Shown here piece by piece: positions 44,555 to 55,336 of a stretch of DNA of 64,000 nt. Position 1 is the first letter of the stretch; each line of letters opens with the position of its first letter. Source of the DNA: Dromiciops gliroides (Eukaryota > Chordata > Mammalia > Microbiotheria > Microbiotheriidae); contig NC_057864.1 of the NCBI RefSeq assembly GCF_019393635.1, positions 496,324,716-496,388,715 on the forward strand. Direction: 5' to 3'. The translations under genes were made by a program, and so were the position numbers. The notes below the pieces were generated by a model, which saw nothing but the letters and a program-made list of their open reading frames with translations, did no database searches and was not told the DNA's origin.

Positions 44555-45304
44555 TCAGCAGCAGGATTTTTGGCCAGAGGTGGCAGTGCAGCAGGCAGGC
44601 TTGCAGCAGGTGGGCTGGCAGAGGAGGGACACACAAGAGGAAGGGCGGCAGCAGCTGGTGGCTGGACAGCAGGAGGGTGCACAGCAGCAGGAGGAGGAGG
44701 AGGTGGTAGTGCAGCAGGAGGGTTTGCAGGAGAGAGGCACACAGCAGGTGGCTGGTCTGCACACTGGCCTGCAGAGGAGGGACACACAGGAGGCAGGGCG
44801 GCAGCAGCTGGGCTGGCAGCAGGAGGAGGCTGGAGCACAGGCTGTGGTCATACAGCAGCTGGGCTTGCAGCACACAGGGAGAGCAATGCAGCAGCTGGGC
44901 TGGCAGCAGAGGGGTAGGCAACTGTAGGACTGCTGGCAGGAGGAAGACTCACAGGCAATGGGCTGGCAGCAAGACTGCTGGCAGCAGTCTGCGGAGCAGG
45001 AGGTGGTGCACACAGACTGGCAGGGGCTGGGTGCACACACTGGCTGGCAGGTAGCGGGTACACAGCAGACTGGGCGGCACACCAGGGTCAGGCAGAAGGC
45101 TGGTGTGCAGCATGGGGCAGGGCAGCAGGAGGGCCCACAGCAGCCAGGTTCACAACAGCTCTCTGGGCAGTCGTCCAGCTGCCAGGAGGAGCCCATGCCA
45201 GAACTGGGCAGGCAGACATTGCTGCCACAGCTCACATCACTGGAGCAGACTGAGGTGGCTGAGGCTGTGGGAATACAGGGCCCAGAAAAACAGGAGTCTG
45301 CCAT
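44555..45304 (-). CDS. KRTAP10-like: KRTAP10-like high-sulfur keratin-associated protein 2 (249 aa)
   Basis: Intact single-exon paralogue of the gene at 32,772. It shares the MADSCFSGPC start, the SWQLDDCPESCCEPGCC hallmark and a C-terminal part identical in all three copies (from CCQPSCCRPASC to SGQKSCC). It contains the SADCCQQSCCQP segment missing from copy 1 and a YSCLPLCCQPSCC segment, but not the 16-residue block unique to copy 3. The ATG at 45,304 is preferred because the longer open frame begins with GTG at 45,403. Coding sequence and promoter are close to those of units 1 and 3 although the 3' flank is old and diverged, which suggests the gene was overwritten by gene conversion. Expected role and location as for copy 1: disulfide-linked matrix of the hair shaft. 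Confidence 0.92.
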   Translation of the reverse strand: MADSCFSGPCIPTASATSVCSSDVSCGSNVCLPSSGMGSSWQLDDCPESCCEPGCCGPSCCPAPCCTPAFCLTLVCRPVCCVPATCQPVCAPSPCQSVCTTSCSADCCQQSCCQPIACESSSCQQSYSCLPLCCQPSCCIALPVCCKPSCCMTTACAPASSCCQPSCCRPASCVSLLCRPVCRPATCCVPLSCKPSCCTTTSSSSCCCAPSCCPATSCCRPSSCVSLLCQPTCCKPACCTATSGQKSCC

Positions 45305-45411
45305 GGTGGGAGAAGCTGTGCTGGTGCCTTGGGCAGTAAAGAGTGGCAAAGGGGCGTCAGGGAGGGTCTGGGTGCCTGATGCAGGGAAGGGCTTGAGCCT
45401 CAATGGGATTG

Positions 45412-45412
<1 letters not shown>

Positions 45413-45446
<34 letters not shown>
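45413..45446. repeat. (GT)17 in the 5' UTR of KRTAP10-like gene 2
   Basis: A pure dinucleotide array about 50 bp downstream of the TATA box in gene orientation, so it is likely transcribed as (CA)17. Confidence 0.93.
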
Positions 45447-45448
<2 letters not shown>

Positions 45449-45498
45449 GGAGAGGGAAGCTGTGGGGCTGTGTGAGAAGGTGCCCTAGCCTGGTGGGC

Positions 45499-45505
45499 TT
45501 TTATA
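45499..45505 (-). promoter_or_regulatory. TATA box of KRTAP10-like gene 2
   Basis: TATAAAA on the minus strand in the same GGATATAAAAGCCCACC context as the other two copies. Confidence 0.85.
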
Positions 45506-45639
45506 TCCCTCCTGCCAGGGGGATGTGCCAGAGGCAGAGCAATCCCTCTTCCCTGTTGTTGTTTATGGTGGCTTCCCACAGAACCCCTCATTAGGGCATG
45601 GTGACCTTGTCCAGGTGATGGACATCGGCTCATCCACCT

Positions 45640-46945
45640 CTCCCAGTGTGAGTGTGAGTGTGAGTGTGCTTGTGCTTGTGTGTGTTTGTGAGCCCAGTCG
45701 TGGGTGCTAGTGCTTTGAGGGGATGGCACCCTGACTTGGGCTCTCTTGGGTCCCTGGAGCCAAAGTTGATGCCGAAAGTTACTCAATAGGTTTGGTTTCT
45801 GTTAAGGGGAAGGAAGGGCCAGCAGGCCGAATGAATGGAGGGGTGGAGTCACTTGAGGCTATTGGGGCTGGGGCTCTCATGGTATGAGGCAGCAGGACCT
45901 GTGGCAGAGTTGTTCATGCATGCATGCTTGGTCTTGCTCTTGCCTGAATAAGCTGGTGTCTGGGGCAGGGACCCTCATGGGTGTTTTCAGAGACCCTGGA
46001 GGTGAGGCATGGCTTGGTACAATATGGCACTGGTGGCAGCATCTCTTTGGTGAGCATTCCAAGGCACATGTTGCAGGAGAAACTTGACAGAGAAAGTGCA
46101 GTGGCATTGGTGGGGGAGGGGACTGGAGGACAGCTATCCTGCCTAGACTATCTGAAGCGAGCATCTGTAGCTCACCTGCAGGTGTGTTGGGACGTGTATG
46201 GATTCTGGTCCCCACATTTCTGGCATGTGTGTTGTTGTGCTGAGGCCATGGATGAAACACCCAACTCTTCTCCATGAAGGACAACCCTACAAGGAGTGAG
46301 GTAGTAATCGGCAGACAAGGATGGTGTGGAGAACATGCCTCACCTCTCAGGCAAAGGGCAGTTCTTTCCTGACCTACCCCTCTGGATGATGCCAAGGGAT
46401 CAGGCAGGAAGAATGTTCTCAAATGTCCTGAAGTGGAGGGGCTTGTTTGTGGTCCTCCCAATTCACTTTCCCTCTGCCATGAGGTCCTCACACAAGGGAG
46501 CTGTGGGGGCAGCTGGGAACTATGGATGTTATGGAAGTTGGGGGGGGTGGTTCTTGTCCCAGCAAGAGTTGGATAATAAGATGCCTCCTCTGGTCAATTC
46601 CAGCAGGGGAGACTCTATCATTCAAAGTGGAAATGGGTGTGGGGTGTTGGCCTACCAAGTGCGAGGCACTGTGCTAATGAAGCCACTTAGGGTCTCCACA
46701 TTACCAGGGCAGAATAAGAGTCTGCCTGAGTGAGAAAAGCACTGGTCTTAGTGACTCGGGCACCTGGGGGCCAAGACCCTGACTCCAGGAGGGCCATTGG
46801 TGCAGTCAGGAATCCCTCCATGGTGACCAAGGCCATGCAGGAGGAGGGAGGCTTGGCTCCAAGCTCATCTGTCCTGAGGATGGACAGATGGTCAGCAGTC
46901 CAGGTAGGAGCTGTGGGCCGGGCTGCAGAGAGTAAAGGGAGAAGA
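45640..46945. other. Intergenic, nothing recognised
   Basis: Similarity to the other units fades from about 45,640. (GTGTGA)n-like low complexity occurs near 45,645-45,690. No gene is seen. Confidence 0.45.
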
Positions 46946-46949
46946 GAAG

Positions 46950-47650
46950 GCCTTGAGGAGCATCAACAGTTAGTGTGATGCCAATGATGAACCAGCAAAG
47001 GAGACTGAGAAGTGGTCACAGGCAAGAGGAGAACAGGAGTGTCAAATGAACCCGAGATGAGAGGAGCCAAGAGGAGAAGGACCGCCCCTGCAGGTCGAGG
47101 AGAATGAGCATCAGGTTGGGCAATTCAGAGATAATTAGTAACTTTGGAGAGGGCAGCTTCAGCCGAACGATGGGGAGGTTGGAAGACAAACTGCAAAGGG
47201 TTAAGTGAGCGAGAGGAAAGACAGTGGAGGAAGTGAGTGTAGATGACTTTTCCAAGGAATTTGGCCAAGAAAGGAAGGAGAGGTATAGGAGGCTAACTTG
47301 GGGTGGTGGTGGTAGAGTCTAGGGAAGGTTTTTTTGAAGGATAGGAAGAGTTAGATGTGTGAAGACAGCAGGGAAGGTCTCAGTAAATACACAGAGAAGT
47401 TTGAAGATCAGGGGTGCTCCAATATATTAGAGTAAACAGGAAGGGATGTGATCAAGCTCTCTGCAAGGTAGAAAGGTTGGCTATGACAAGATCACCTCTT
47501 TGTTAGAGATGGAGAGATGACACCAAGAGGTTTTGAGATAAAGAGGGAGTTCTCAGTAAAGTAAAAGAGAAAGTGCTCAGCTGATAGAGGCTGAAGGGGG
47601 AGATAGGAGAGATGTGAAGAGAAAAGAGATTCAGAATAATAGTTTCTTTC
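46950..47650. repeat. Old purine-rich interspersed repeat, family not assigned
   Basis: Composition and phrases ('ggaaggtttttttgaaggataggaagag', 'aaacaggaagggatgtgatcaagc') suggest an ancient dispersed repeat. No coding frame survives. Confidence 0.35.
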
Positions 47651-47817
47651 TGAAGTGAGAAAGGGCCTCAATTAACCTTTAGGAAGGTGGTCTGTCCCCA
47701 ATGGCAAGAATGTACTTCCTCTTCTCTCAGAAAACCTGATTTACTTAAAAAAAAATTGGGAATCTATTATTTATTTATTTTTAATTCTGTATCCCTTTTT
47801 TGTGTGTTTTGTTTTGT

Positions 47818-47949
47818 TCTCGGGGCAATGGGGGTTAAGTGACTTGCCCAGGGTCACACAGCTAGTGTCAAGTATCTGAGGCCGGATTTGAACTCAGGTT
47901 CTCCTGAATCCAGGGCCAGTGCTCTATTCACTGCGCCACCTAGCTGCCT
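47818..47949 (-). repeat. Short marsupial SINE
   Basis: Complete minus-strand copy with a small deletion after CACACAGCTAGTGTC. Confidence 0.9.
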
Positions 47950-49205
47950 ACTTTATTGTTTCTTGTTGTCTCATGGAGTCATTAGCTTCCATTTGCCCAA
48001 TTCTAATTTTTATAGAACTATCTTCTTAAGTGAGCATTTGTACCCCTTTTTCTTGTTGGTCAATTCTGTTTTCAAATGAATTATTTTCTTCAGTGAATTC
48101 TTGTGCTTCTTTTACCATTAAACCAATTCTATTTTTTTTTGGTGAGGCAATTGGGGTTAAGTGACTTGCCCAGGGTCACACAGTTAGTAAGTGTTAAGTG
48201 TCTGAGGCTGGATTTGAACTCAGGTACTCCTGACTCCAGGGCTGGTGCTCTATCCACTGCACCACCTAGCTGCCCCCAATTCTATTTTTAAGGTATTCTT
48301 TTCTTCAGTAAATTTTGTTTCTATTTTACCAAGTTTTAAATTTTCTTTTCATAATTTTCTTGCATCACTCCCATTTCTCTTCCCAATTTTCCCTCTACCA
48401 CTCATATTATCTCTTTCTTTAACACTTCCAGGAATTCTTGTCAGGTTTCTGTTCTATTATCATTTTTCTTTGAGGCTTTGCTTGTAGCTATTTTCAATGT
48501 TGTTGTCTTCTGTGTTTTTGCTTAGTTTTCCTTCCCTCTGCAGTAACTTTTTATAGTCAAGTTCTTTTTTGTTGTTTGCTCCTTTCCCATCTTATTTCTT
48601 GACTTTGTATTTTATGTTAAAGTTAGGCTCTGCTCAGCTTGGGGTGGGGAGGTACTGTTCCAAGCTTCAGGCTTTTGTGTTTCTGTTTTCAGAACTAGTT
48701 TTGGGGAATCTGAAAGTTTTCAGTGTTTGCAAGGTGGTGTGATCTGGAGAGAGGTGTGGTCACTGCTCTTCTGGTCTGTGCTCTGGTCTTTACTCAGGAA
48801 GGACCCCAGCTTTCCTATAGCCACAAGTACTAGTGCTCCTCTTGACACTGGAACTATGACCAGGACCCCTGCTCAGGCACTTCCCTCCACCCAAAACTGT
48901 ATGGGAAGTAGAGTTGCCAATCAGTGCCAGTAAAGGGTCCCCTGTAATCTCTTACTGTCTCTGGGCTGAGAGCTGTCAAAGCTGTTGTTGCTGCTGTCCT
49001 CTGAGGACCCCTGCTGGTGCTGCCTCAGCTTGCACTCTGGGCTGGTCCTACCCTGGTGTCAGAAATCTCTCCTTCTGACTTTCTAAACTGTCTTGGGCTG
49101 GGAAAAATGACTCACTCTGACCGCTCCAAAATTATATCTGGAGAGAAATGTTGGAAGAATTTGTCAGTAGTAGCAGTGTTTCTACTCGGCCATCTCAACT
49201 CTGCC
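47950..49205 (-). mobile_element. L1/HAL1-type 5' end: 5' UTR and ORF1 N-terminal part
   Basis: Read leftward from GGAGGCAGAGTTGAGATGGC at about 49,205 (an L1-like 5' start), a GC-richer 5' UTR similar to 41,060-41,789 is followed by an ORF1 coiled-coil remnant. That remnant contains ENSFENRIDQQEKG and IRIGQMEANDSMRQQETIK, which aligns with IRTEQTEPSDFMRNQDTIK of the element at 40 kb. A SINE interrupts it at 48,131-48,276. Later parts of ORF1 are missing. Confidence 0.65.
48131..48276 (-). repeat. Short marsupial SINE
   Basis: Complete copy. The target-site duplication CCAATTCTATTTTT occurs on both sides. Confidence 0.93.
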
Positions 49206-49236
49206 TCCCCAATTTCCTTCAGAATTTAACTGCTCA

Positions 49237-49381
49237 GGGGCAGCTAGGTGGCACAGTGGATAAAGCACCAGCTCTGAATTCGGAAGTACCTGAGTTCAAA
49301 TCTGGCCTCAGACACTTGACACTCAGACTGTGTGTCTCTGGGCAAGTCACTTAACCCCTCATTGCCTTGCAAAAAAAAAAT
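49237..49381 (+). repeat. Short marsupial SINE
   Basis: Complete copy with an A10 tail and a small deletion before GTGTGTCTCTGGGCAAG. It is followed by an L2/L3-like tail at 49,480-49,550. Confidence 0.92.
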
Positions 49382-49796
49382 TAACTCCTCCCATTTACCA
49401 GGGCCAGACTTTACCTTGTATTAATTTTGTGTCTACTTTCCTGTGTTGTCTCCTTGAGGTCAGGGACTGTTTAACCACTTTGTTTTTTATATGATTTGTA
49501 CCTAGAACAACATCCGGCCCTTAGTCATGGCTTAATAAATACTTGTGGATTGATGGATCCTAAGCCTTTTGACCACTCGCTTCCCTCTATACCCTGGACT
49601 GGTGTGGATGTTTTTGTGAAAAGAGGTTTGGAGGGCATTCCAATGAAAGAAAAAAGTGAGAGGAGATGTGGCAAAGCATCAGGTCACACACATTCCTTAG
49701 TAAGTTGGTATCAGTTTGTGCCTCCTGCCTTAGCCAACAGTAAATGTTCCAGTGAGAACCATGATTATGTGGGAGCCATTATGAGCATGGAAGCTT

Positions 49797-49941
49797 TTTT
49801 TTTCTTGCAAGGTAATGAGGGTTAAGGGACTTGCCCAGGGTCACACAGCTAGTAAGTGTTACGTGTCTGAGGCTGGATTTGAACCCAGGCCCTCCTGAAT
49901 CCAAGATAGGTGCTTTATCTACTGTGCCACCTAGTTACCCC
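49797..49941 (-). repeat. Short marsupial SINE
   Basis: Complete minus-strand copy. GAAGCTTTT flanks both sides. Confidence 0.92.
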
Positions 49942-49944
49942 ATG

Positions 49945-50340
49945 CACTGAAGCTTTTGACAGTGAGCATTGTCTCCCTTCCTTGGGGTTCAAGGAAGTGA
50001 TAGAATTCTGTGTGTCTTTTCTGTGCCCCCCCAAAAAGTCTCAGAACTGAGTGGGGAAAGCCAACCCCAGTGGTCCATGAAGAGTAGCCCTTTAAACTGA
50101 GAAAGGGTGATTAAGAAGAAGTATCATCAACACTGCCTTCCACCCACCTCCTGCCCTACTCAATGGTGGACGGGAACTCTTGGAGGGCACATAGAGCCCA
50201 CTGCTTCCATCCTGTGGCTTCCAAGCCCTCTGGAATTCCTAAAGTTTCCAGTATGTGCAGAGAAAAACAGAAAGGTAGAGCTATTAAAGGTAGAGCTTTA
50301 GGCCTCATGGAAGTGAAAGAAAAGAATGAGAAATAGATGT
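49945..50340. other. Intergenic, nothing recognised
   Basis: No gene or familiar repeat is seen between the SINE and the 3' flank of KRTAP12-like gene 2. Confidence 0.45.
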
Positions 50341-50361
50341 GTATATGGCAGATCACACCAC

Positions 50362-50367
50362 TTTATT
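50362..50367 (-). other. Likely polyadenylation signal of KRTAP12-like gene 2
   Basis: AATAAA on the minus strand, 337 bp past the stop. The surrounding 3' flank is not clearly homologous to that of genes 1 and 3. Confidence 0.6.
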
Positions 50368-50703
50368 ATCTTACTGCTGCTTCTTGCCAAGGCTGACTCC
50401 AATAGCAAACATGCAATGAGACTAACCCTGAAGAGAGGAGACCCACCCTCAGGACAAGTGGACAGTGAGCAGAGCCCACGTGTCTGCCCATGAGGATCTT
50501 TGCCCCATGGATTTCAGGGAGGGGGTGTGTGGGGGGGAATGGAAGCTCCTGCTGACTGGATGAGTAGCCCTGCTTTGTGTGGCTAGTGAAGGCACACGGA
50601 GTTGCAGGGGATCAGCAGAGCAGATCAGCCACAATGACCCAAGTTAGGGTGTTTCCAGTGTCATCTCAGCTGAACGATGAGCAGACGCTTGGAGGACTCC
50701 TGC

Positions 50704-51165
50704 TCAGCAGCAGGACGGAGTACATGTGGGTCTGCAGACCAGGGCTGTGTAGGAAGCCGGCTGGCAGCAGGAGATCTGGCAGGAGGGGACCCCACAGGCC
50801 ACGGGCTTGCAGCACACAGGCACACACACAGCGGGTTTGCAGCACACAGGCACACAGCAGGCTGACTGGCAGGGGCTGGACCCACAGCAGGTGGACTGGC
50901 AGGGGCTGGACACACAACAGACAAGGCTACAGGGACTAGCCTGGCAGCAGGTGGACTGGCAGGGGCTGGACACACAACAGGAGGGGGAGCAGCTGCCAGC
51001 TCCACAGACTGCCTGGCAGCTGGTCACCACAGGGCACGCTGGGCGGCACAGCAGGGTCACACAGGAGGCCGGGCGGCAGCAAGGACGGACACAGCAGACT
51101 GGCTTGCAGCACAGGGGCACGGAGCAGCTTGGCTGGCAGCCAGTGGAGCAGCTGGTGTGGCACAT
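50704..51165 (-). CDS. KRTAP12-like: KRTAP12-like keratin-associated protein 2 (153 aa)
   Basis: Intact single-exon gene with the KRTAP12 start MCHTSCSTGCQPSC and the shared VRPCCRPASC, VTSCQAVCGAGSCSPSCC and CQSTCCGSSPCQSACCVPVCC segments. It has one 40-residue block, whose second decapeptide is a unique CCQASPCSLV. The C-terminus departs from genes 1 and 3 (ASYTALVCRPTCTPSCC), and so does the 3' UTR, while the 5' two thirds and the promoter are nearly the same. This mosaic suggests partial gene conversion. ATG at 51,165 is 83 bp from a TATA box. Role as for gene 1. The CCQASPCSLV-type unit is also the best match for the inverted pseudogene at 55.8 kb. Confidence 0.92.
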   Translation of the reverse strand: MCHTSCSTGCQPSCSVPLCCKPVCCVRPCCRPASCVTLLCRPACPVVTSCQAVCGAGSCSPSCCVSSPCQSTCCQASPCSLVCCVSSPCQSTCCGSSPCQSACCVPVCCKPAVCVPVCCKPVACGVPSCQISCCQPASYTALVCRPTCTPSCC

Positions 51166-51247
51166 GGTGTCTAAGGGGGGTGGGGCTTTTGGAGAGGAGC
51201 TGAGGAGGAGGGATGGGTTTGGACAGCTCCTTCCCCCTGATCAACCC

Positions 51248-51254
51248 TTTTATA
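51248..51254 (-). promoter_or_regulatory. TATA box of KRTAP12-like gene 2
   Basis: TATAAAA in GGGGTATAAAAGGG on the minus strand. Unlike genes 1 and 3, no (CA)n array lies next to it. Confidence 0.87.
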
Positions 51255-51617
51255 CCCCTCTGCAGAGTGTCACAGCCACACAGTGGCTTTTTTTCCTTCT
51301 TGTTTTCTCCATGTTCTCTCCCAACACCTGATTACCCTGATGTATAATTTCCTGTGGAAGTTGATTCACCCAAACTGGCATTTGAGGGTAATTTCTGCCT
51401 CTATTTATCAGCCTTTGTTTCTGGGGAAAAGCATATCTTAGTTCAAGTATCTCCAACATATTTGTACATTGCTAGTAAAGACTGAGTGAGCTCATTTTTT
51501 CCTTTTTTTTTATGACATCACCACAATCTAAAAGAATCCAAAGACAAATCTCAAGACCAGACCAAATGATCATGGTTTTATCATGTAATCTATCCACTTT
51601 CAAACTGCCCCATGTCC

Positions 51618-51764
51618 TCTTTTTTTTTTGTGGGACAATGAGGGTCAAGTGTCTTGCTCAAGGTCACACGGATAGTAAATGTCAAGTGTATGAATCCGCA
51701 TTTGAACTCAGGTCCTCCTGAATCTAAGACAGGTGCTTTATCCACTGCACCTCCTAGCTGCCCC
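51618..51764 (-). repeat. Short marsupial SINE
   Basis: Minus-strand copy. TGTCCTCTTTT occurs on both sides as target-site duplication. Confidence 0.9.
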
Positions 51765-52008
51765 CTGTCCTCTTTTAAAAAAAACAGTCCAACCCATTAA
51801 TTTTGTTTGTTTTTTTTTCAATGATCAAATGTTTTTTTCTCCTGTCCTCTTACCTCCCTCTTGTCTGAAAAAGAAAATCAGGGGGGAAGAAGGAAAGAAG
51901 GATGGATGGAAGGAAGGAAGAACCCCTATGTCATATTATAGTCAAACAAAACAAATTCTCATGTTGGTCAAGTCCAAAGATATGTTTCTCATGCTGCATT
52001 TTCCTTTT

Positions 52009-52156
52009 TTTTTGTTTTTGGGCAGGCAATGGGGGTTAAGTGACTTGCCCAGGGTCACACAGCTAGTAAGTGTCAAGTGTCTGAGGCCAGATTTGAACTC
52101 AGGTACTCCTGACTCTAGGGCCGGTGCTCTATCCACTGCGCCATCTAGCTGCCCCC
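52009..52156 (-). repeat. Short marsupial SINE
   Basis: Minus-strand copy. CTCATGCTGCATTTT flanks both sides. Confidence 0.93.
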
Positions 52157-52546
52157 TCATGCTGCATTTTAATCCATTATCTCTCTGTCATCATTCCTCA
52201 TGAGCCCCCTGTTTGTTCATTCAGTTTATTAGAGTTCATACATCTTTCTTAGTTGTTTTTATTGATGACTCCTGTTTCTGCTCACTTATGTCTGTAAGAC
52301 TTCAAAGAAGTCTTCGCTGGTCTCTTTGGAACTGTCCTTTTCTTCATTTCTTACAGCACAATAGTATTCAGTCACATCGTACAGCACAATTTGTCCAGCC
52401 GTTCTCCAATTCAAAGCGTCCCCTTAATTCCCAATTCTTTGCTGCCACAAAAAGAATGACTAGAAAACATTCTTAGACATATGGGAGCATTTTCTCTTTC
52501 TTTGATCTCTTCGTGGTATAGACCTAGCATTGAGATCACTAGGTCA

Positions 52547-52722
52547 GGGGGCAGCTAGGTGGCACAGTGGATAGAGCACCAGCCCTGGATTCAGGAGGAC
52601 CTGAGTTCAAATCTAGCCTCAGACACTTGACACTTACTAGCTGTGTGACGCCGGGCAAGTCACTTACCCCTCGTTGCCCCTCAAAAAAACCCACACCAAA
52701 AAACCAAAAAATAAACAAAAAA
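52547..52722 (+). repeat. Short marsupial SINE
   Basis: Complete plus-strand copy with a long A-rich tail. GAGATCACTAGGTCA flanks both sides. Confidence 0.94.
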
Positions 52723-52767
52723 AGAGATCACTAGGTCAAAGGGCATGCAGTTTAGCAACTTTTGGGG

Positions 52768-53284
52768 TGTGAGAACCAGGGTGGCACCCTATGTCATGTC
52801 AATCAATGGACCAGCCAATTAGCTTGGAGCTGTGTGTGGGGACCACCCCTCTTCCGGTCCCCAAGGAAGCTTCTTCTCAAACGGACTGAGAAACTGTCTA
52901 TTTGGTTGCTGGGACAAGCTCACGGTGGCAGAAGAAGCAGGCCAGGGGAGATAGGCTTTTTCTTTTTTTTTTTCTTTTTTTTTTTTTTAGTGAGGCAATT
53001 GGGGTTAAGTGACTTGCCCAGGGTCACACAGCTAGTAAGTGTTAAGTGTCTGAGGCCGGATTTGAACTCAGGTACTCCTGACTCCAGGGCCGGTGCTCTA
53101 TCCACTGCGCCATCTAGCTGCCCCGCGCCATCTAGCTGCCCCGTAGGCTTTTTCTTAAACTTTCTGAACTCCACGTGTTCTCTTTACTAACCCCTAATAT
53201 ACCTTAATAAATGCTTAATGCCCCAAAACTGGTGCTAAAAGCTTCTAATGTACAGTGACCACACATTAGATTTTAAACATCTCA
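52768..53284 (+). mobile_element. Solo LTR in L1, itself carrying a SINE
   Basis: It begins TGTGAGAACC and ends ACATCTCA, with GGGG on both sides (52,764-52,767 and 53,285-53,288). Removing it joins the L1 sequence ACTTTTGGGGCATAGTTCCC. An AATAAA lies near 53,204 in plus orientation. Without the SINE the LTR is a little over 300 bp. No internal genes. Confidence 0.82.
52964..53142 (-). repeat. Short marsupial SINE with duplicated head end
   Basis: Complete minus-strand SINE flanked by TAGGCTTTTTCT. Its 5' end is doubled: the 18-mer GCGCCATCTAGCTGCCCC occurs twice in tandem (53,107-53,124 and 53,125-53,142). Confidence 0.94.
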
Positions 53285-53789
53285 GGGGCATAGTTCCCAG
53301 TTGCCTTCCAGAATGCTCGTATCCATTCACAGATCCACCAAGCCAGGAGTCAGTGTGCCTGTTTCCCCACAGCCCCAGAAGCAGTTAGCATTTTCCTTTT
53401 TTTGGTTATCTCTGCCAAAACAGATGAGTATGAGGTGGAACCTCAGTTACTTTAATTATCGGTTCTCTGATAATTAGTGATTTGGAGTGTTTAAAAAATA
53501 TGGCTACAGGTAGTTTGGGTTTCTTCTTTGAGAGCTACCTGTTCATAGTGTTAGCTGATTTATCAACTGGAGAATAGCTCTTTTTCCAAATTGGAGTCAG
53601 TTCTTCATAGCTTAGAAAAGAATCCTTTATCAGAGAGACTTGATGCAAAGATTTTTTTGTCTCCAGTTACCTGGTTCCCTTGGAATCTTAGTCCATAAGT
53701 ACTCTTTACCAAGGGAATGAAATCCATTCTTCTTTAATTTGGCATTTGGAGTATGGTTCTCATGGCTGTCGACAGCATGAAAAGAATGC

Positions 53790-53960
53790 CATATTGAGAG
53801 GCACAAGATCTGGGTTCATTTGCTGTGTTCCACATTGGGCAAGACATCTGACCTCTATGGGCTTCACTTTCCATGACTGAAATGGGCATCCCAGACTACA
53901 TGACCCTAATTAGCTGCCTTCCAACTCGTAGTCTATGATCCTGTACTTCTCTGTATCCAC
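53790..53960 (+). repeat. MIR/Ther-like SINE remnant
   Basis: 'caagatctgggttcatttgctg', 'gggcaagacatctgacctctatggg' and 'ccttccaactcgtagtctatgatcctg' follow the order of an old CORE-SINE. Confidence 0.6.
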
Positions 53961-53964
53961 CCTA

Positions 53965-55336
53965 ACCTCCAGCCTACCAGGTGACCAAAGTCCCTAGAAT
54001 TAGCCTGGGATCCTTGCTTTCCCCCTCTAAGTTTCCTTTTGGGATTTCCCTTCCTATGACAGTATCAGGCACCTTCCAATGGTGCCTTAAAGCCTTGTTC
54101 ATATCATCAGAGTTGGGAGGAAGCTCTGAGACATCGTCCACCCCGTCCCTGAATATCCAGATTGGTAGTGAATAGGACCATAACGTTCACTCCCCCCTTG
54201 GCAAGGTGACCAACAATCTGGTGCCACATACTGGGTGGGGAGAGGAAGCTGTGCTTGCTGAGAAATGGAAGGTGGAGCACAGGAGTATGAGAGATTATTG
54301 GACATTTAGAGAAGACCTTGGCACTGGTTAAGACAATGATGAGGTACAGGCTTTTGAATGGTAGACTACAACAGCCTCAGAACTGCAGATATAGAGAGGA
54401 AGCGAGCCCTGTCAGGCCCCGTGACTTCCATTGACTGCGGCCCTAGGAACAACTGAGAGCAGATGCTGTCTAACTCCTTGTTTTGGTGGCTCTTTTCTCA
54501 CTCCAGGCTCAAGAACTCCTTCACTCACATGGGTATTCTTTGGTTTATTCTAATCTGTATAATTGCTCTGACCACAGTTTGCTGCTTTCTTTGGTAGGGA
54601 GATTTGCGATGATCTTTTTATAAATAGCATTTGGTGAGAAAGTATTAAGCCAGTGAATATAAACTAGGGATACCTTCCCCCTCTATGTTAATGGGGAAAG
54701 GGTTTGTTGCCCAAGATTTGTAGACATTTGAGGTGCGGCATATCAACATGTCCAGCTTAATACCCTTGTGGAGAGAAGAGAGATCTCCCAACTTCAAAGT
54801 GCTTGATCCTGCCTACCCCTACCCTTCACTAGTCTGTAGGGCTTGCTAGAAAAGCCCTCCTCCAACTGCAAAGGTTAGAAAGATCCAAGATCATGCTTTC
54901 CAGGCCACTCCTTACCTGCATCCCCTTGATATCAGACAAAACCAAACACACATGTTTTACAGCAGTGCTGTTGCTGGAAGCTAGTCCTTGTGAAATGTAC
55001 TCTCCTTTACATGAAATGGTTCTGCCTTCTTCCTTCAAGATATACACAAGAGTAGCTAAATTGCTCAGCTGGAAGTGAGATAAGACTTCAGCTCAAAAGA
55101 GAAGCACGGCAGAATATGTTCTCAACATTCGCTAATGTTGTAGGCAGTCGAAGTCAAGGGATCGGAGTGTCTGGCTTCCTGCATGTGTATGCAACTGGTG
55201 GGACTGTAGTCCACCATTGAGAATCCTTAGTAAACTGAGTAATCTTTCCCTTTGATGAAAACCCATGGCATTCATGATGTGTGACAAGCTTGAGCACTAA
55301 CTCTGGGGTGGGGGGACTGTTGGGAAGAAAAGAGCA
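53965..55336. other. Intergenic, nothing recognised
   Basis: No exon, KRTAP-like composition or confident repeat. The frames present are short and unremarkable. Confidence 0.45.

Larger units (their letters stand above)
52160..53780 (-). mobile_element. Old L1 ORF2 3' fragment with three later insertions
   Basis: The reverse strand shows decayed L1 ORF2 C-terminal sequence ('acagcacaatagtattcagtcac', 'gttctccaattcaaagcgtccccttaattcccaattctttg', about 52,355-52,377 and 52,401-52,441), continuing after the insertions with 'gttcccagttgccttccagaatg' and the region upstream. A SINE (52,547-52,722) and a solo LTR (52,768-53,284) that itself holds a SINE (52,964-53,142) interrupt it. Confidence 0.75.
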
